The position numbers and the translations under genes are program-made. 64,000 nucleotides of DNA, from contig NZ_JBANRJ010000001.1 of the NCBI RefSeq assembly GCF_037154075.1, forward strand, positions 1 to 64,000, in the 5' to 3' direction. The stretch comes from Sphingobium aromaticiconvertens (lineage in GTDB: Bacteria; Pseudomonadota; Alphaproteobacteria; Sphingomonadales; Sphingomonadaceae). Positions 1-8,495 of the stretch are shown in pieces. The notes under the pieces are model-generated. The model saw nothing but the letters and a program-made list of their open reading frames with translations. It was not told the origin of the DNA and did not search any database. Position 1 is the stretch's first letter, and the number at the start of each line of letters is the position of its first letter.

Positions 1-61
1 GCCATTACTGCATCCCTTCTGGAGTGGTCGTAGCGCTCTTTCTCTTGCGGGATGTCTCTGT

Positions 62-754
62 TCAGCGACTTGGGCCACTTCTAGGATCAGAATTTTCTAT
101 CTTGGCTGACGAAGAAAGGTCGTGTGCGGGTAAAGCCCGCGACGATAGCGCTTCTACCAACATATCCACGGCTGTTGCGAGCCGATCGTCCAGCAGGGAA
201 AGAAGTTCGGTCCATTCCACAATGGCATTGAGTTCTCCGGGACCGTCGGAAACCCCTCGCAATCCCATGAGTGGAATGTCAAACTTTTCGCATGCGCGGG
301 CCACGGCAAATGTTTCCATATCCACCATGTCAGCGTCGATAGCGGCATAGGCGTCGCCCGAGACGATATTGGCTCCTGTTGAAAGGCGAGCCGTTTCCAG
401 AGCGAGCGGCGTCAAAAGTGGCAGCTCTATCGGGTGATCGATAAATGGGGTCACGCCCTTGGGGAAGCCAAGCGCTGAAGCGTCCATGTCGCGCCAGGAC
501 ACGGAGCGAATCTGGTAAACATGCCCTAATGCGCAAATCCGGGATCCTGCCGATCCTAAAGAGACCACCAAGTCTGGCAGATCACCTGTCCGACCCAGAT
601 CGGCAAGGGCGATGCCTGTGTGGAGCGCAGCTTCAATTGGGCCAACGCCCGTCATCAACGGCCTGAAGCGCTTTTGCAGATGCATGCCGTATTCCGCGCC
701 CACGGCCATAACGAATAGCACGCGCTTTCCACCAATGACTTCACAGCCTGCCAT
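62..754 (-). CDS. MTA/SAH nucleosidase-like phosphorylase-superfamily protein
   Basis: A protein of about 230 residues of the PNP/UDP-phosphorylase superfamily that most resembles alphaproteobacterial 5'-methylthioadenosine/S-adenosylhomocysteine nucleosidases. These hydrolyse the N-glycosidic bond of MTA or SAH in the cytosol and feed methionine salvage. Visible landmarks are an N-terminal strand LLFVMAV-like segment followed by AEYG, the MTGVGPIEAA loop, LVVSLGSAGS, and near the C-terminus the MVDMETFAVARAC segment with the Met-Glu pair that binds ribose, then LRGVSDG with the catalytic-type Asp. A TTG 57 nt upstream keeps the frame open, but the ATG at 754 has a good AAGGGA ribosome site, so I chose it. 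The hopanoid-linked HpnG is a relative, but no hopanoid genes lie nearby. Function is by family; substrate preference is not settled. Confidence 0.8.
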   Translation of the reverse strand: MAGCEVIGGKRVLFVMAVGAEYGMHLQKRFRPLMTGVGPIEAALHTGIALADLGRTGDLPDLVVSLGSAGSRICALGHVYQIRSVSWRDMDASALGFPKGVTPFIDHPIELPLLTPLALETARLSTGANIVSGDAYAAIDADMVDMETFAVARACEKFDIPLMGLRGVSDGPGELNAIVEWTELLSLLDDRLATAVDMLVEALSSRALPAHDLSSSAKIENSDPRSGPSR

Positions 755-1096
755 GCCATTCCCTTTCGCGCGCGCCTTGATCTGCTGCAGCACATCTTTG
801 TCGCAGGTCAATCACCAGTGCCAAAACAAGTGCGGGGGTTTCGGCGTTGCGATAGGTTCCGGAGACTATGATATGCGCGCTCTTCGTCGAACGAAGGGTT
901 CGATCGTGTCAGCGGCGGACTAATCTTCCAGAAAGATCGCGCCCTTGTGGTCGCCAACCAGCGGGCCATCGAGCCGATTGTCGGCGAAAATACCCACTGC
1001 CCTTCCCGCTTCGCCCCGAGCCACTCGGATAACATGATCTCGCGCTTTGGGAGCACATCTTCGGCAGGTGCTTGGAACAGCCTGTTGCAGAAATCT
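755..1096. other. Intergenic stretch, no gene recognised
   Basis: About 340 bp between the nucleosidase start and the RES-Xre promoter. Open frames exist on both strands but none has recognisable family features or a convincing ribosome site. It must hold the divergent upstream region of the nucleosidase. Confidence 0.4.
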
Positions 1097-1133
1097 TTGA
1101 CAATCGCACCACATGATGCGTATATAAGCATCA
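1097..1133 (+). promoter_or_regulatory. Promoter and overlapping operator of the RES-Xre operon
   Basis: A textbook sigma-70-type promoter: TTGACA at 1097-1102, an 18-bp spacer and TATATA at 1121-1126. The inverted repeat TGATGC (1114-1119) / GCATCA (1128-1133) brackets the -10 element, exactly where an antitoxin repressor would occlude polymerase. The ribosome site AGGAG (1134-1138) follows directly before the ATG at 1145. That the antitoxin binds here is inferred from how Xre/ParS-type antitoxins autoregulate. Confidence 0.65.
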
Positions 1134-1144
1134 GGAGAAGCGAC

Positions 1145-1582
1145 ATGGCAAGTAAAGCAGCAAGGGCAGCCGTGCCGGTAGTACATGCCGGGTTGCAGAC
1201 ATTTTCGGGCGAAGGGGATCGTCACCGGTTAACGGGAACGGCCGTGAAAGCTGTATTGCGCTTGATCAGTGCCTGGGGTGGCAGCAATGCCGAAGGCGCA
1301 ACGCTTCTGGGCGTTTCTGAAAGCACATGGGATCGAATGAAGTCCGGTAAATGGGATGGTGTGTTGAGCCAGGACCAGATGACACGGGCTTCCGCGCTTA
1401 TCGGTGTGTTCAAAGGTCTGCATCTGCTTTTCGCCGATGACATGGCGGATCGTTGGCCCAGACTCGTCAATCGTGGACCAATCTTCGACCGCCGTGCGCC
1501 CATTCATGCGATGATGGAAGGCGGCATTCCCCGCATGCTCGAAACGCGCCAATATATCGACGCGCTGCGTGGCGGTCTCTGA
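1145..1582 (+). CDS. Xre/MbcA/ParS-type antitoxin of a RES toxin
   Basis: About 145 residues. The N-terminal half (roughly 20-75) is an Xre-like helix-turn-helix region (LTGTAVKAVLRLISAWGGS, GVSESTWDRMKSGKW), and the C-terminal half carries the DUF2384/MbcA-ParS-Xre toxin-binding domain (ALIGVFKGLHLLF, ...WPRLVNRGPIFDRRAPIHAM). Together they define the antitoxin of RES-Xre modules: it neutralises the downstream NADase toxin and represses the operon. The ATG at 1145 is preceded by AGGAG and lies just behind the promoter/operator; longer upstream reading is possible but would overlap the promoter. It overlaps the toxin gene by 14 nt, typical of co-translated toxin-antitoxin pairs. Confidence 0.9.
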   Translation: MASKAARAAVPVVHAGLQTFSGEGDRHRLTGTAVKAVLRLISAWGGSNAEGATLLGVSESTWDRMKSGKWDGVLSQDQMTRASALIGVFKGLHLLFADDMADRWPRLVNRGPIFDRRAPIHAMMEGGIPRMLETRQYIDALRGGL

Positions 1583-2270
1583 TAACGGGCAAACCTTACC
1601 AGTGGCGCGAGAAGCATTTTCGCGCACGGTCCGGCTTGTCTCGAGCGCAAGGCTACGCGAAGCGGTCTTGGCGCCACTGGCAGATTCTCCGGAAGAACTG
1701 GACCTGATCGCTGAAATTGAAGCCGCTACAAGCAGCAGGCGGATCGCTGAGGATCGCGGCCTCAGCGCGCTCTCGGTCGACGAACTCGTGCATGGCGTGC
1801 CACATGCCCATTTCATTAATGCGAGTTTTGCCTACGCCAAGCCGCGCTCGCCAATGCGGTTCAATCCGGCCGAACGCGGTGCATGGTATGCGGCGCTCGC
1901 TGTAGATACGTGCATTGCCGAAGTGGGGCATCATTTGACCCAGGCACTGATCGATGTCGACGACTTCAACGCCGTCGTCGAATATGGCGAAATGCTTGCG
2001 AGCATGTCGGGAGTCTTTGTCGACCTGCGCGCGATTCACGACCATCCCAGCCTTCATCCCGACCCGGCAACGGGCTATGCCGCTGGCAACGCCGTTGCCG
2101 CTTTGGCGCGCGCCCAAGGCCATAATGGCATCATCTATCCTTCGGTACGCCATTCCGGAGGGATTTGCATTGCCGCCCTCTGGCCCAATGTCGTTCAGTC
2201 TGTCGTACAGGGCGCGATGTATCGCCTGACCTGGACCGGGACGCCAAATTTTGCGGTCGAAGCTCTTTAG
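1569..2270 (+). CDS. RES-domain toxin (NAD+-degrading)
   Basis: A 233-residue protein starting at a GTG that overlaps the end of the antitoxin gene. The RES domain occupies roughly residues 85-215: RFNPAERGAWYAAL with the conserved Arg and Tyr, CIAEVGHH with the conserved Glu, and VRHSGGICIAAL with the conserved Ser that give the domain its name. Characterised RES toxins of RES-Xre pairs deplete cellular NAD+, causing growth arrest until the antitoxin is restored. The non-ATG start and overlap would keep toxin output below antitoxin output. All signature residues are present, so the toxin appears intact. Confidence 0.9.
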   Translation: MAVSDNGQTLPVAREAFSRTVRLVSSARLREAVLAPLADSPEELDLIAEIEAATSSRRIAEDRGLSALSVDELVHGVPHAHFINASFAYAKPRSPMRFNPAERGAWYAALAVDTCIAEVGHHLTQALIDVDDFNAVVEYGEMLASMSGVFVDLRAIHDHPSLHPDPATGYAAGNAVAALARAQGHNGIIYPSVRHSGGICIAALWPNVVQSVVQGAMYRLTWTGTPNFAVEAL

Positions 2271-2344
2271 CTTTCGTCACGCGAATTGCTCCCCACTTTC
2301 CATTCGGATGGACTTCGTTTGGGATGTCGTTTTTAGCTAAACCG

Positions 2345-2527
2345 TCACCTTTCAGGGCCATGATCAAGAATTTCTGGAAGTGAGTCGTCGCCGACGTGCA
2401 TACCCGTGATGATGATCTGGTCCGCAGGACTGTCGTTCGCGGCCGGCGCTTGTGCATGGACTGGCAGCGGTGCCAGATATGCGATTGCCATCCAGCTTGC
2501 CGTCAAAGGCCACTTGGTCATCGTCAA
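2345..2527 (-). pseudogene. N-terminal stump of a TonB-dependent receptor
   Basis: A 60-residue frame whose first 42 residues are an unmistakable TonB-receptor start: a signal peptide ending ...PLPVHAQA, a short linker and the DQIIITG segment that precedes the plug domain. After this the frame runs into unrelated residues and stops. The ATG is preceded by GGGGAG, and a Fur-like box lies 29 nt upstream, so the 5' control region of an iron-regulated receptor survived while the gene body was deleted. The break is on the side facing the RES toxin, not at the nearby insertion sequence. The lost body could be related to the receptor remains at 29.4-31.2 kb, but nothing here proves it. Confidence 0.6.
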
Positions 2528-2555
2528 CTCCCCATTCTTTGTCGGAGAGGCTGGT

Positions 2556-2574
2556 AATGCGACTTAGTGGCAAT
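2556..2574 (-). promoter_or_regulatory. Candidate Fur box
   Basis: On the minus strand the 19-mer ATTGCCACTAAGTCGCATT has seven of nine base pairs matching around its centre. It shares the ATTGNNANTNANTCGCAT pattern with the feoA upstream site at 25592-25610 and, with two mismatches, with the site at 34417-34435 upstream of the siderophore receptor. It stands 29 nt before the receptor stump's ATG. Confidence 0.45.
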
Positions 2575-2700
2575 AGCAACATATGGAAACATTAGCTTTG
2601 ATCGCGGTTGCTCCAATCATGCAGGTACGTTTCAGAAAAAACATTGGGATCCAAGCTTAATGGAGTTGGGAGCCGACATATCGCTTCTCGTGAATGCCTA

Positions 2701-3545
2701 GGGTCAGGACTCATTGATTGATCCAGAATATAACGGTCGCGGCGATGCAGATGGCGGACATGAAGGTATGGGCGCAACGATCGTAGCGCGTGTGGATGCG
2801 CCGCCAGTCCTTGATCCTGCCGAACATATTCTCGACTTTGTGCCGCTGTCTATAGAGCGCCGTGTCGTGTGGAATGGGCACTTTCCGGTTCCCCTTTGAC
2901 GGGATGCAGGCCGTGATCTTGCGGTCGGCCAGTGCCGCGCGGAACCAGTCGGCGTCATAGCCCTTGTCGCCCAGCAGGACCTTTGCCTTCGGGAAGGCAT
3001 CGATCATCAGTGCAGCGCCCTTATAATCGCTCATCTGCCCTTCACTGAGCAGCATGATGAGCGGTCGGCCTTTGCCATCGCATACGGCATGTAGCTTGGA
3101 GTTCAGGCCGCCTTTGGTGCGTCCGATACGTCGGGGAACATCCCCTTTTTAAGCAGGCTTGCCGCCGTCCGGTGTGCTTTCAGGTGGGTTGCATCGATCA
3201 TCAACTGGTCGGGCTTGCCGCCCTTTGCTGCCAAGCCAGCGAAGATTTTGTTGAACACGCCGAGCCTGCTCCAGCGGATGAAACGATTGTAGATCGTCTT
3301 GTGTGGGCCATACTCCTTGGGCGCGTCGCGCCACATCAGCCCGTGCTTGATGACGTAAATGATCCCAGACACTATCCGCCGATCATCCACTCTTGGCACC
3401 CCATGAGACAAGGGAAAATACGGCTCGATCCGGCGCATCTGCGCCTCACTCAGCAGAAACGGAACATCCATCGGCAGCGCCTCCTAACGCTGCTATTGAA
3501 TCAACCCATCACCCAATGCGCAAGCAATTTAACAGGTCCTGACCC
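2701..3545 (-). mobile_element. IS5-family element, copy 1 (845 bp)
   Basis: Ends are the 10-bp perfect inverted repeats GGGTCAGGAC / GTCCTGACCC. The flanks read C-TA on the left and TA-G on the right, i.e. insertion into a CTAG site with a TA duplication, as expected for the IS427-like group of the IS5 family. The sequence appears identical to the copies at 28478-29322 and 31367-32211; this copy is inverted relative to them. Confidence 0.93.
2711..3471 (-). CDS. IS5-family transposase (OrfA/OrfB, -1 frameshift), copy 1
   Basis: Two overlapping frames make one transposase. The upstream frame (3103-3471, 122 residues) has the DUF4096-type N-terminal domain and the first catalytic Asp (MIDATHLKAH). 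The second frame (2711 to about 3140) supplies LLGDKGYDAD with the second Asp and KVENMFGRIKDW with the catalytic Glu. Reading continues from KKG into DVPRRIGRTKGG if the ribosome slips back one base at the AAAAAGGGG run (3142-3150), which restores the family's usual sequence. All three DDE residues are intact, so the element could be active. Confidence 0.88.
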
Positions 3546-3698
3546 TAGGAAGGGTCGAGGTGAAGCCTGATGGTTCACGGATCAAATCAGGAGCCTGATG
3601 CCCTTGGCAACCGCCATCGCGGGCTGGCAAGCGATGTGCTATCTTCCCGCCGCGCACGCCTGCTACGGAGTCGGGCGTCTGGCGAGAGGAGGGCAGCC

Positions 3699-4760
3699 AT
3701 GTCCGCACCGATCGACGAAGATAAACTGCACGCATTTGTAGGAAAGATGTTGGGCGATCTGGGGGGCGCGATGAGCGTGCCCACCGTAAGGCTAGGCGTC
3801 AGGCTGGGGCTGTTTGATGCCCTTTCGAAAGGGCCTGCTACCGCAGCAGAGCTGGCGCAGCGCGCGGACGGGTTGCATGAACGTTATGTGCGGGAATGGG
3901 CGCTGGCGCAGGCGGCAAATGGCTATGTCGATTTCGACCCGGGGACCGACCGTTTCAGCCTGTCGCCCGAACAGGCGATGGTGTTCCACAATCCTGACAG
4001 CCCGGTCCATCTGGTTGCCGCTTTCGAAATGGTGGCCGCGATGATCGAGGCGGAACCCAAGGTGGAAGAATGTTTCCGCAACGGAACAGGGGTACGTTGG
4101 GGTGATCATGCGGGCTGCCTGTTTTGCGCGACTGGCGCATTCTTCCGGCCAGGGTATGTCAACAATATCGTGCAGGCCTGGATTCCGGCGTTGGATGGCA
4201 TGGAAGCCAAGCTTCGGGCGGGCGCAAAGGTCGCTGATGTCGGATGCGGCGTTGGCTTCTCCACGCTGCTAATGGCGGAGGCTTATCCCGAGAGCCGGTT
4301 TTTCGGCTATGACTTCCACGCACCGTCCATTGAGGAAGCGCGCCATCATGCGGAAGCGCATGGACTAGGTGAGCAGGTGCGTTTCGAGGTAGCAACGGCA
4401 AAGGACGTTCCAGAGCGGGATTTCGACCTCGTCACCATGTATGACTGCTTGCACGATATGGGTGATCCGCGCGGCTGTGCGGCACATATGCGCGAGATAT
4501 TGGCGGCGGACGGAAGCTGGATGATCGTAGAGCCGATCGCCGGGGACAAGCCGGAGGCGAACTTCAATCCGGTGGGGCGACTCTTTTATAATGCGTCTAC
4601 GATGATCTGTGTGCCGACCTCGCTGGATCAGGAGGTGGGCGAAGGGCTGGGCGCGCAAGCGGGGGAAGCACGATTGACGAAGGTTGTACGCGAGGGCGGT
4701 TTCGAACGCGTTCGGCGCGCGATCGAGGGGCCTTTTAATATGGTGCTGGAGGCAAGGTAA
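3699..4760 (+). CDS. Class I SAM-dependent methyltransferase
   Basis: About 353 residues. The N-terminal 120 residues resemble the dimerisation/winged-helix region of small-molecule methyltransferases (VRLGVRLGLFDAL, TAAELAQRADGLHERYVREWA). The Rossmann part starts near residue 175 with the SAM motif VADVGCGVGFST, then FFGYDFHAPSIEEAR, and VTMYDCLHDMGDP (motif IV). It would transfer a methyl group from SAM to an unidentified acceptor in the cytosol. The frame is open upstream, but the ATG at 3699 has a strong GAGAGGAGGG ribosome site. It stands alone just beyond the insertion sequence; no partner gene indicates its substrate. Confidence 0.8.
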   Translation: MSAPIDEDKLHAFVGKMLGDLGGAMSVPTVRLGVRLGLFDALSKGPATAAELAQRADGLHERYVREWALAQAANGYVDFDPGTDRFSLSPEQAMVFHNPDSPVHLVAAFEMVAAMIEAEPKVEECFRNGTGVRWGDHAGCLFCATGAFFRPGYVNNIVQAWIPALDGMEAKLRAGAKVADVGCGVGFSTLLMAEAYPESRFFGYDFHAPSIEEARHHAEAHGLGEQVRFEVATAKDVPERDFDLVTMYDCLHDMGDPRGCAAHMREILAADGSWMIVEPIAGDKPEANFNPVGRLFYNASTMICVPTSLDQEVGEGLGAQAGEARLTKVVREGGFERVRRAIEGPFNMVLEAR

Positions 4761-4982
4761 AGACCAGTTTCGCGATGGGTCATAAGGTAATCTGAACGTC
4801 TGTTGCTGGGGAGAGAATTTGCTCGCTGAGCGGCAAAAATGGGTCGAAGGCGGTCGCGGCTGCTTCAAGTTTTTCTACTGCCGGTTATGCACTGATCTCC
4901 TTTTCCTTCGGGCAGGAATAGTGGGTTCCTGACTAGCGCCTGCGCTGCATTCGGTCTGCAACCACAGGCCGCCAGCCCTGGG

Positions 4983-5888
4983 TCATGTCAATTGCTCGGC
5001 CAGAAAGTCTACGAACACACGGACTCGCGTGGGCACATTGCCGCCGCCAAGGAAGACCGCATGGATGGTCTCTATATCGCCGGGATTACAGTCTTCCAAT
5101 AGCGCCACCAACTGGCCGGACGCCAGTTCGGGCTCCACGCTGAAGCGGCCGACCCGGGTGATGCCCACCCCGTCGGCCGCTAACTGGCCCAGCGTCTCGC
5201 CGCTATTCGCCTCGATTGTGCCCCGGACGCTGAGCGCATAGTCACGCCCGTCCCGCCGGAAGGGCCAGACGGGCTCCATACGGCGGAAATTGAAGTTCAG
5301 ACAGTTATGGTTGTGCAGATCCTCGGGTATGGTCGGGGTCCCATGGCGCATCAGATAATCGGGCGATGCCACGATGACCCGCCGGTTTTCGCCTAGCTTG
5401 CGGGCAGTGAGCGGGCTGTCGGCGAGCGGCCCGAAACGGATAGCGACATCGGCCTGGCCAGCGGCGATGTCGACCAGCCGATCGCTGAGGCTGATATCGA
5501 CCAATATGTGCGGATAGCGCCGCGCAAATTCTCCAAGTAGCGGCACGATGCAAAGCCGGCCATGGGAATGGGCGGCGCTGACGCGCAGACGGCCGCGCGG
5601 CGCCCCCTGGTTCGCGATCGACTGCTCGGCATCATCCAGGTCTGCCAGTATCCGCTTGGCACTACTGAGATAGGCCTGACCTTCGGCCGTCAGCGTCAGC
5701 GCGCGGGTCGAGCGCAGCAGCAGCCGGACGCCCAGCCGATCCTCGATCCGGTCGACGGCGCGACTGACCGCCGAAGGGGTGAGGCCCAGCAGGCGGCCGG
5801 CGGCCGAGAAACTGCCTTCGGCGACGACGGTCGCGAAGGTTTCCAGCGCCCGGGCCCGGTCCGCGTGAAAGGGTATCTTTTCATCCAT
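4983..5888 (-). CDS. LysR-family transcriptional regulator (AKR/MFS unit)
   Basis: A 301-residue LysR regulator. Residues about 10-70 form the winged helix-turn-helix (LETFATVVAEGSFSAAGRLLGLTPSAVSRAVDRIEDRLGVRLLLRS), followed by the linker helix and a periplasmic-binding-type effector domain. It is divergent from an aldo-keto reductase and MFS pair 88 bp away. This is the classic arrangement in which the regulator controls both itself and the neighbouring operon in response to a small molecule, possibly an electrophile or antibiotic. Effector unknown. Confidence 0.88.
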   Translation of the reverse strand: MDEKIPFHADRARALETFATVVAEGSFSAAGRLLGLTPSAVSRAVDRIEDRLGVRLLLRSTRALTLTAEGQAYLSSAKRILADLDDAEQSIANQGAPRGRLRVSAAHSHGRLCIVPLLGEFARRYPHILVDISLSDRLVDIAAGQADVAIRFGPLADSPLTARKLGENRRVIVASPDYLMRHGTPTIPEDLHNHNCLNFNFRRMEPVWPFRRDGRDYALSVRGTIEANSGETLGQLAADGVGITRVGRFSVEPELASGQLVALLEDCNPGDIETIHAVFLGGGNVPTRVRVFVDFLAEQLT

Positions 5889-5936
5889 TGCAAAGATCCT
5901 TCGCCTTGCCGCCCCCTAAACGAGGGCTGTCCGTCA

Positions 5937-5966
5937 TTCCATTTATGCGCGCATCAATGAATGGAA
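5937..5966. promoter_or_regulatory. Inverted repeat in LysR divergent region
   Basis: TTCCATT (5937-5943) and AATGGAA (5960-5966) form a perfect inverted repeat around the internal palindrome ATGCGCGCAT (5945-5954). It lies between the divergent lysR and reductase starts and is the likely LysR binding region. Confidence 0.45.
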
Positions 5967-5976
5967 AGGTACGCAG

Positions 5977-7011
5977 ATGGAATATCGGCAATTGGGGGCA
6001 TCGGGCCTGCGCGTGCCGGCGCTGAGTTTCGGCACCGGGACCTTCGGCGGTTCCGGCCCCTTATTCGGTGCCTGGGGCAATAGCGACGCGCAGGAAGCGC
6101 GCCGCCTGGTCGACATATGCCTGGACGCTGGCATCACCCTGTTCGACACGGCTGACGTCTATTCGAACGGTGCGTCCGAGGAGGTGTTGGGCGCGGCGAT
6201 CAAGGGACGGCGCGATGCCGTGTTGATCTCCACCAAGGCTGGCCTGCCGACCGGAGAGGGAGCCAATGACTGGGGTGTGTCACGTGATCGCCTGATCCGC
6301 GCGGTCGAGGCTGCACTGAAGCGTCTCGGCACCGACCATATCGACCTGCTGCAGTTGCATGCCTTCAATGCCTCGACGCCGGTGGAAGAGTTGCTAGCGA
6401 CACTCGACATACTGGTCCGGTCCGGCAAGCTGCGTCATGTCGGTGTGTCCAACTATCCCGGGTGGCAGTTGATGAAGGCGCTGGGCGTGGCGGATCGCCA
6501 TGGCTGGCCGCGCTTCGTTGCACATCAGGTCTACTATTCGCTGATCGGCCGCGCCTACGAGGCCGACCTGATGCCGTTGGCTGCCGATCAGGGCGTAGGG
6601 GCACTGGTGTGGAGTCCGCTGGGCTGGGGGCGGCTGACCGGCAAGATACGGCGCAGCAGTCCGATCCCGGACGGCAGCCGCCTGCACCAGACGGCGGCCT
6701 TCGCGCCGCCGGTTGAGGAGGAACATCTCTACCGCGTCGTTGATGCTCTGGACGCGGTTGCGGCGGAGACCGGCAAGACGGTGCCGCAGGTCGCGCTCAA
6801 CTGGCTGTTGCAGCGACCGACCGTGTCGTCGGTCATCATCGGCGCGCGGAACGAGGAACAGTTGCAGCAGAATTTGGGCGCGGTCGGCTGGGTGCTGACC
6901 GCCGAACAGAGCGCGCTGCTCGACCGGGCCAGCCACCTGATGCCGGCCTATCCTCACGCTCCCTATCATCAGCAGGAAGGCTTTGCCCGCCTGAATCCCC
7001 CGCTCGTCTGA
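5977..7011 (+). CDS. Aldo/keto reductase
   Basis: A 344-residue member of the aldo-keto reductase superfamily, a cytosolic NADPH-dependent (alpha/beta)8 barrel that reduces aldehydes and ketones. Catalytic-type residues are visible: the Asp and Tyr in FDTADVYSNGASEEVLG, the Lys in LISTKAGL and the position in LLQLHAF that follows the usual pattern (DLLQLH). The cofactor region near the C-terminus reads SSVIIGARNEEQLQQNL. It is followed after 14 bp by an MFS transporter, so the two are probably one operon switched by the divergent LysR regulator. The natural substrate is not evident. Confidence 0.88.
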   Translation: MEYRQLGASGLRVPALSFGTGTFGGSGPLFGAWGNSDAQEARRLVDICLDAGITLFDTADVYSNGASEEVLGAAIKGRRDAVLISTKAGLPTGEGANDWGVSRDRLIRAVEAALKRLGTDHIDLLQLHAFNASTPVEELLATLDILVRSGKLRHVGVSNYPGWQLMKALGVADRHGWPRFVAHQVYYSLIGRAYEADLMPLAADQGVGALVWSPLGWGRLTGKIRRSSPIPDGSRLHQTAAFAPPVEEEHLYRVVDALDAVAAETGKTVPQVALNWLLQRPTVSSVIIGARNEEQLQQNLGAVGWVLTAEQSALLDRASHLMPAYPHAPYHQQEGFARLNPPLV

Positions 7012-7025
7012 CAGGGAGGAACAGC

Positions 7026-8207
7026 ATGAAGATCAATCCACCGCTTCTGGCTCTTGCCGCCGGGGCCTTCGGCATCGGTGTTACCGAATTCGCGCCGATG
7101 GGCCTGCTGCCCGTCATCGCCACCGACCTTGGCGTCTCAATTCCTGCCGTCGGCTTGCTGATCAGCGCCTATGCGATCGGCGTGATGCTGGGCGCACCGC
7201 TGATGACGCTGACCACCGGCCGACTGCCGCGTCGCACCCTGCTGATCGGCTTGACCGCCATCTTCACGATCGGCAACCTGATTGCCGCGCTGTCGAACAG
7301 CTATGCCATGTTGCTGTTCGCGCGGATCATCACGTCGCTCAACCACGGCGCTTTCTTCGGCGTCGGATCAATCGTCGCAGCCAGCCTGGTCCCGCCGCAG
7401 CGGCAGGCCGGCGCGGTCGCCGCGATGTTCATGGGGCTGACGATCGCCAATGTCGTCGGCGTGCCACTGGCGACCTGGGCCGGCGAGTTGGTTGGGTGGC
7501 GTGCCGCCTTCTGGGGTATTTCGGCGCTCGGCCTGCTCACCATCGCGGCACTGCGCTTGACCTTGCCCGACATGAAGGCGTCGACGGACGGTGACGCGCG
7601 GTCCGAACTGCGCGTGCTGGTGCGCGGACCGGTGCTGGCGGCACTGGGCTTGACCGTTGTCGGCGCCAGCGCGATGTTCACCGTCTTCACCTATATCACG
7701 CCGATCCTGCGCGAACAGACCCATGGTTCGATCGGGTTCGTGACGGCGATGCTTGTACTCTATGGCGTAGGGCTGACCATCGGTAACTGGCTGGGTGGGC
7801 GTTTTGCCGATCGCTCGGTCGACATGACCCTGATCGTGACGCTGGCCGCGCTGACAGCGATCCTCGTCGCCTTCGCCTTTGCCATGCCCCATGCCGGGCC
7901 AACCGCGATCCTGATCTTCCTGTGGGGCATTGCCAGCTTCGCCCTGGTGCCACCGCTACAGGTGCGCGTGATGAGTGCCGCAGCGGATGCACCGAACCTG
8001 GCATCGTCGATGAATATCGGCGCCTTTAATCTGGGCAATGCGATCGGTGCGGCGCTGGGCGGCGGCGTCATCACCGCGGGGCTGAGCCTGCCGTTCGTTT
8101 CGTTCGCAGGAGCGGCTGCATCAGGTCTTGGTCTGATTGCCATCTTCATCAGTCGTCGCATCGGTTCGGCGCGTCATGCGGCGGCTTTGTGCGGTGAGGC
8201 TGGATGA
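7026..8207 (+). CDS. MFS transporter, DHA1-type drug/sugar efflux
   Basis: A 393-residue inner-membrane protein with twelve hydrophobic segments. The start LALAAGAFGIGVTEFAPMGLLPVIA and the loop after helix 2-3 (GAPLMTLTTGRLPRRTLL) match the arabinose-efflux/AraJ-YdhP branch of the DHA1 drug-proton antiporters. A strong AGGGAGG ribosome site sits before the ATG. Co-transcribed with the aldo-keto reductase, it may export the compound or its reduced product. Substrate is not predictable from sequence. Confidence 0.87.
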   Translation: MKINPPLLALAAGAFGIGVTEFAPMGLLPVIATDLGVSIPAVGLLISAYAIGVMLGAPLMTLTTGRLPRRTLLIGLTAIFTIGNLIAALSNSYAMLLFARIITSLNHGAFFGVGSIVAASLVPPQRQAGAVAAMFMGLTIANVVGVPLATWAGELVGWRAAFWGISALGLLTIAALRLTLPDMKASTDGDARSELRVLVRGPVLAALGLTVVGASAMFTVFTYITPILREQTHGSIGFVTAMLVLYGVGLTIGNWLGGRFADRSVDMTLIVTLAALTAILVAFAFAMPHAGPTAILIFLWGIASFALVPPLQVRVMSAAADAPNLASSMNIGAFNLGNAIGAALGGGVITAGLSLPFVSFAGAAASGLGLIAIFISRRIGSARHAAALCGEAG

Positions 8208-8495
8208 AACGCTTGGAGAAAAGGGCATCCCTTCGCCAAGCTTTGAAGCGGTCATACGGGTTCCGGGGATAGCAGCTCGTCGTCCGAACGGCTGACTTGG
8301 ATCGGAGTGGATCGGGAGTGCTTCCGGCGGCACTCGCCCAAGGGGGGGGTGATCTGGACGAGCGATTGATCGGATGCGTCAAGCCCGGTCGCCATCAGGG
8401 TGTTGCGCAGACCGCAACAGGTGGTTCCCACTCCGCGATACCTCGCTCCTCGCAAAATGGTTAGGCGGGCGGTGCTCAGAGGGGAGACCGCAACC

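Noticed and set aside
62-754. Hopanoid-associated phosphorylase HpnG
   Set aside because: No hopanoid biosynthesis genes nearby, and the sequence fits MTA/SAH nucleosidases of sphingomonads better.
808-1225. Overlapping minus-strand frames upstream of the antitoxin
   Set aside because: No recognisable motifs and they run across the RES-Xre promoter.
8208-8495. A minus-strand open frame (8252-8506) and a poly-G run upstream of the TonB receptor
   Set aside because: No family resemblance, no ribosome site, and the frame overlaps the receptor's start; it looks like chance. Only a short GATCGG-AGTG direct repeat at 8300-8320 was seen.
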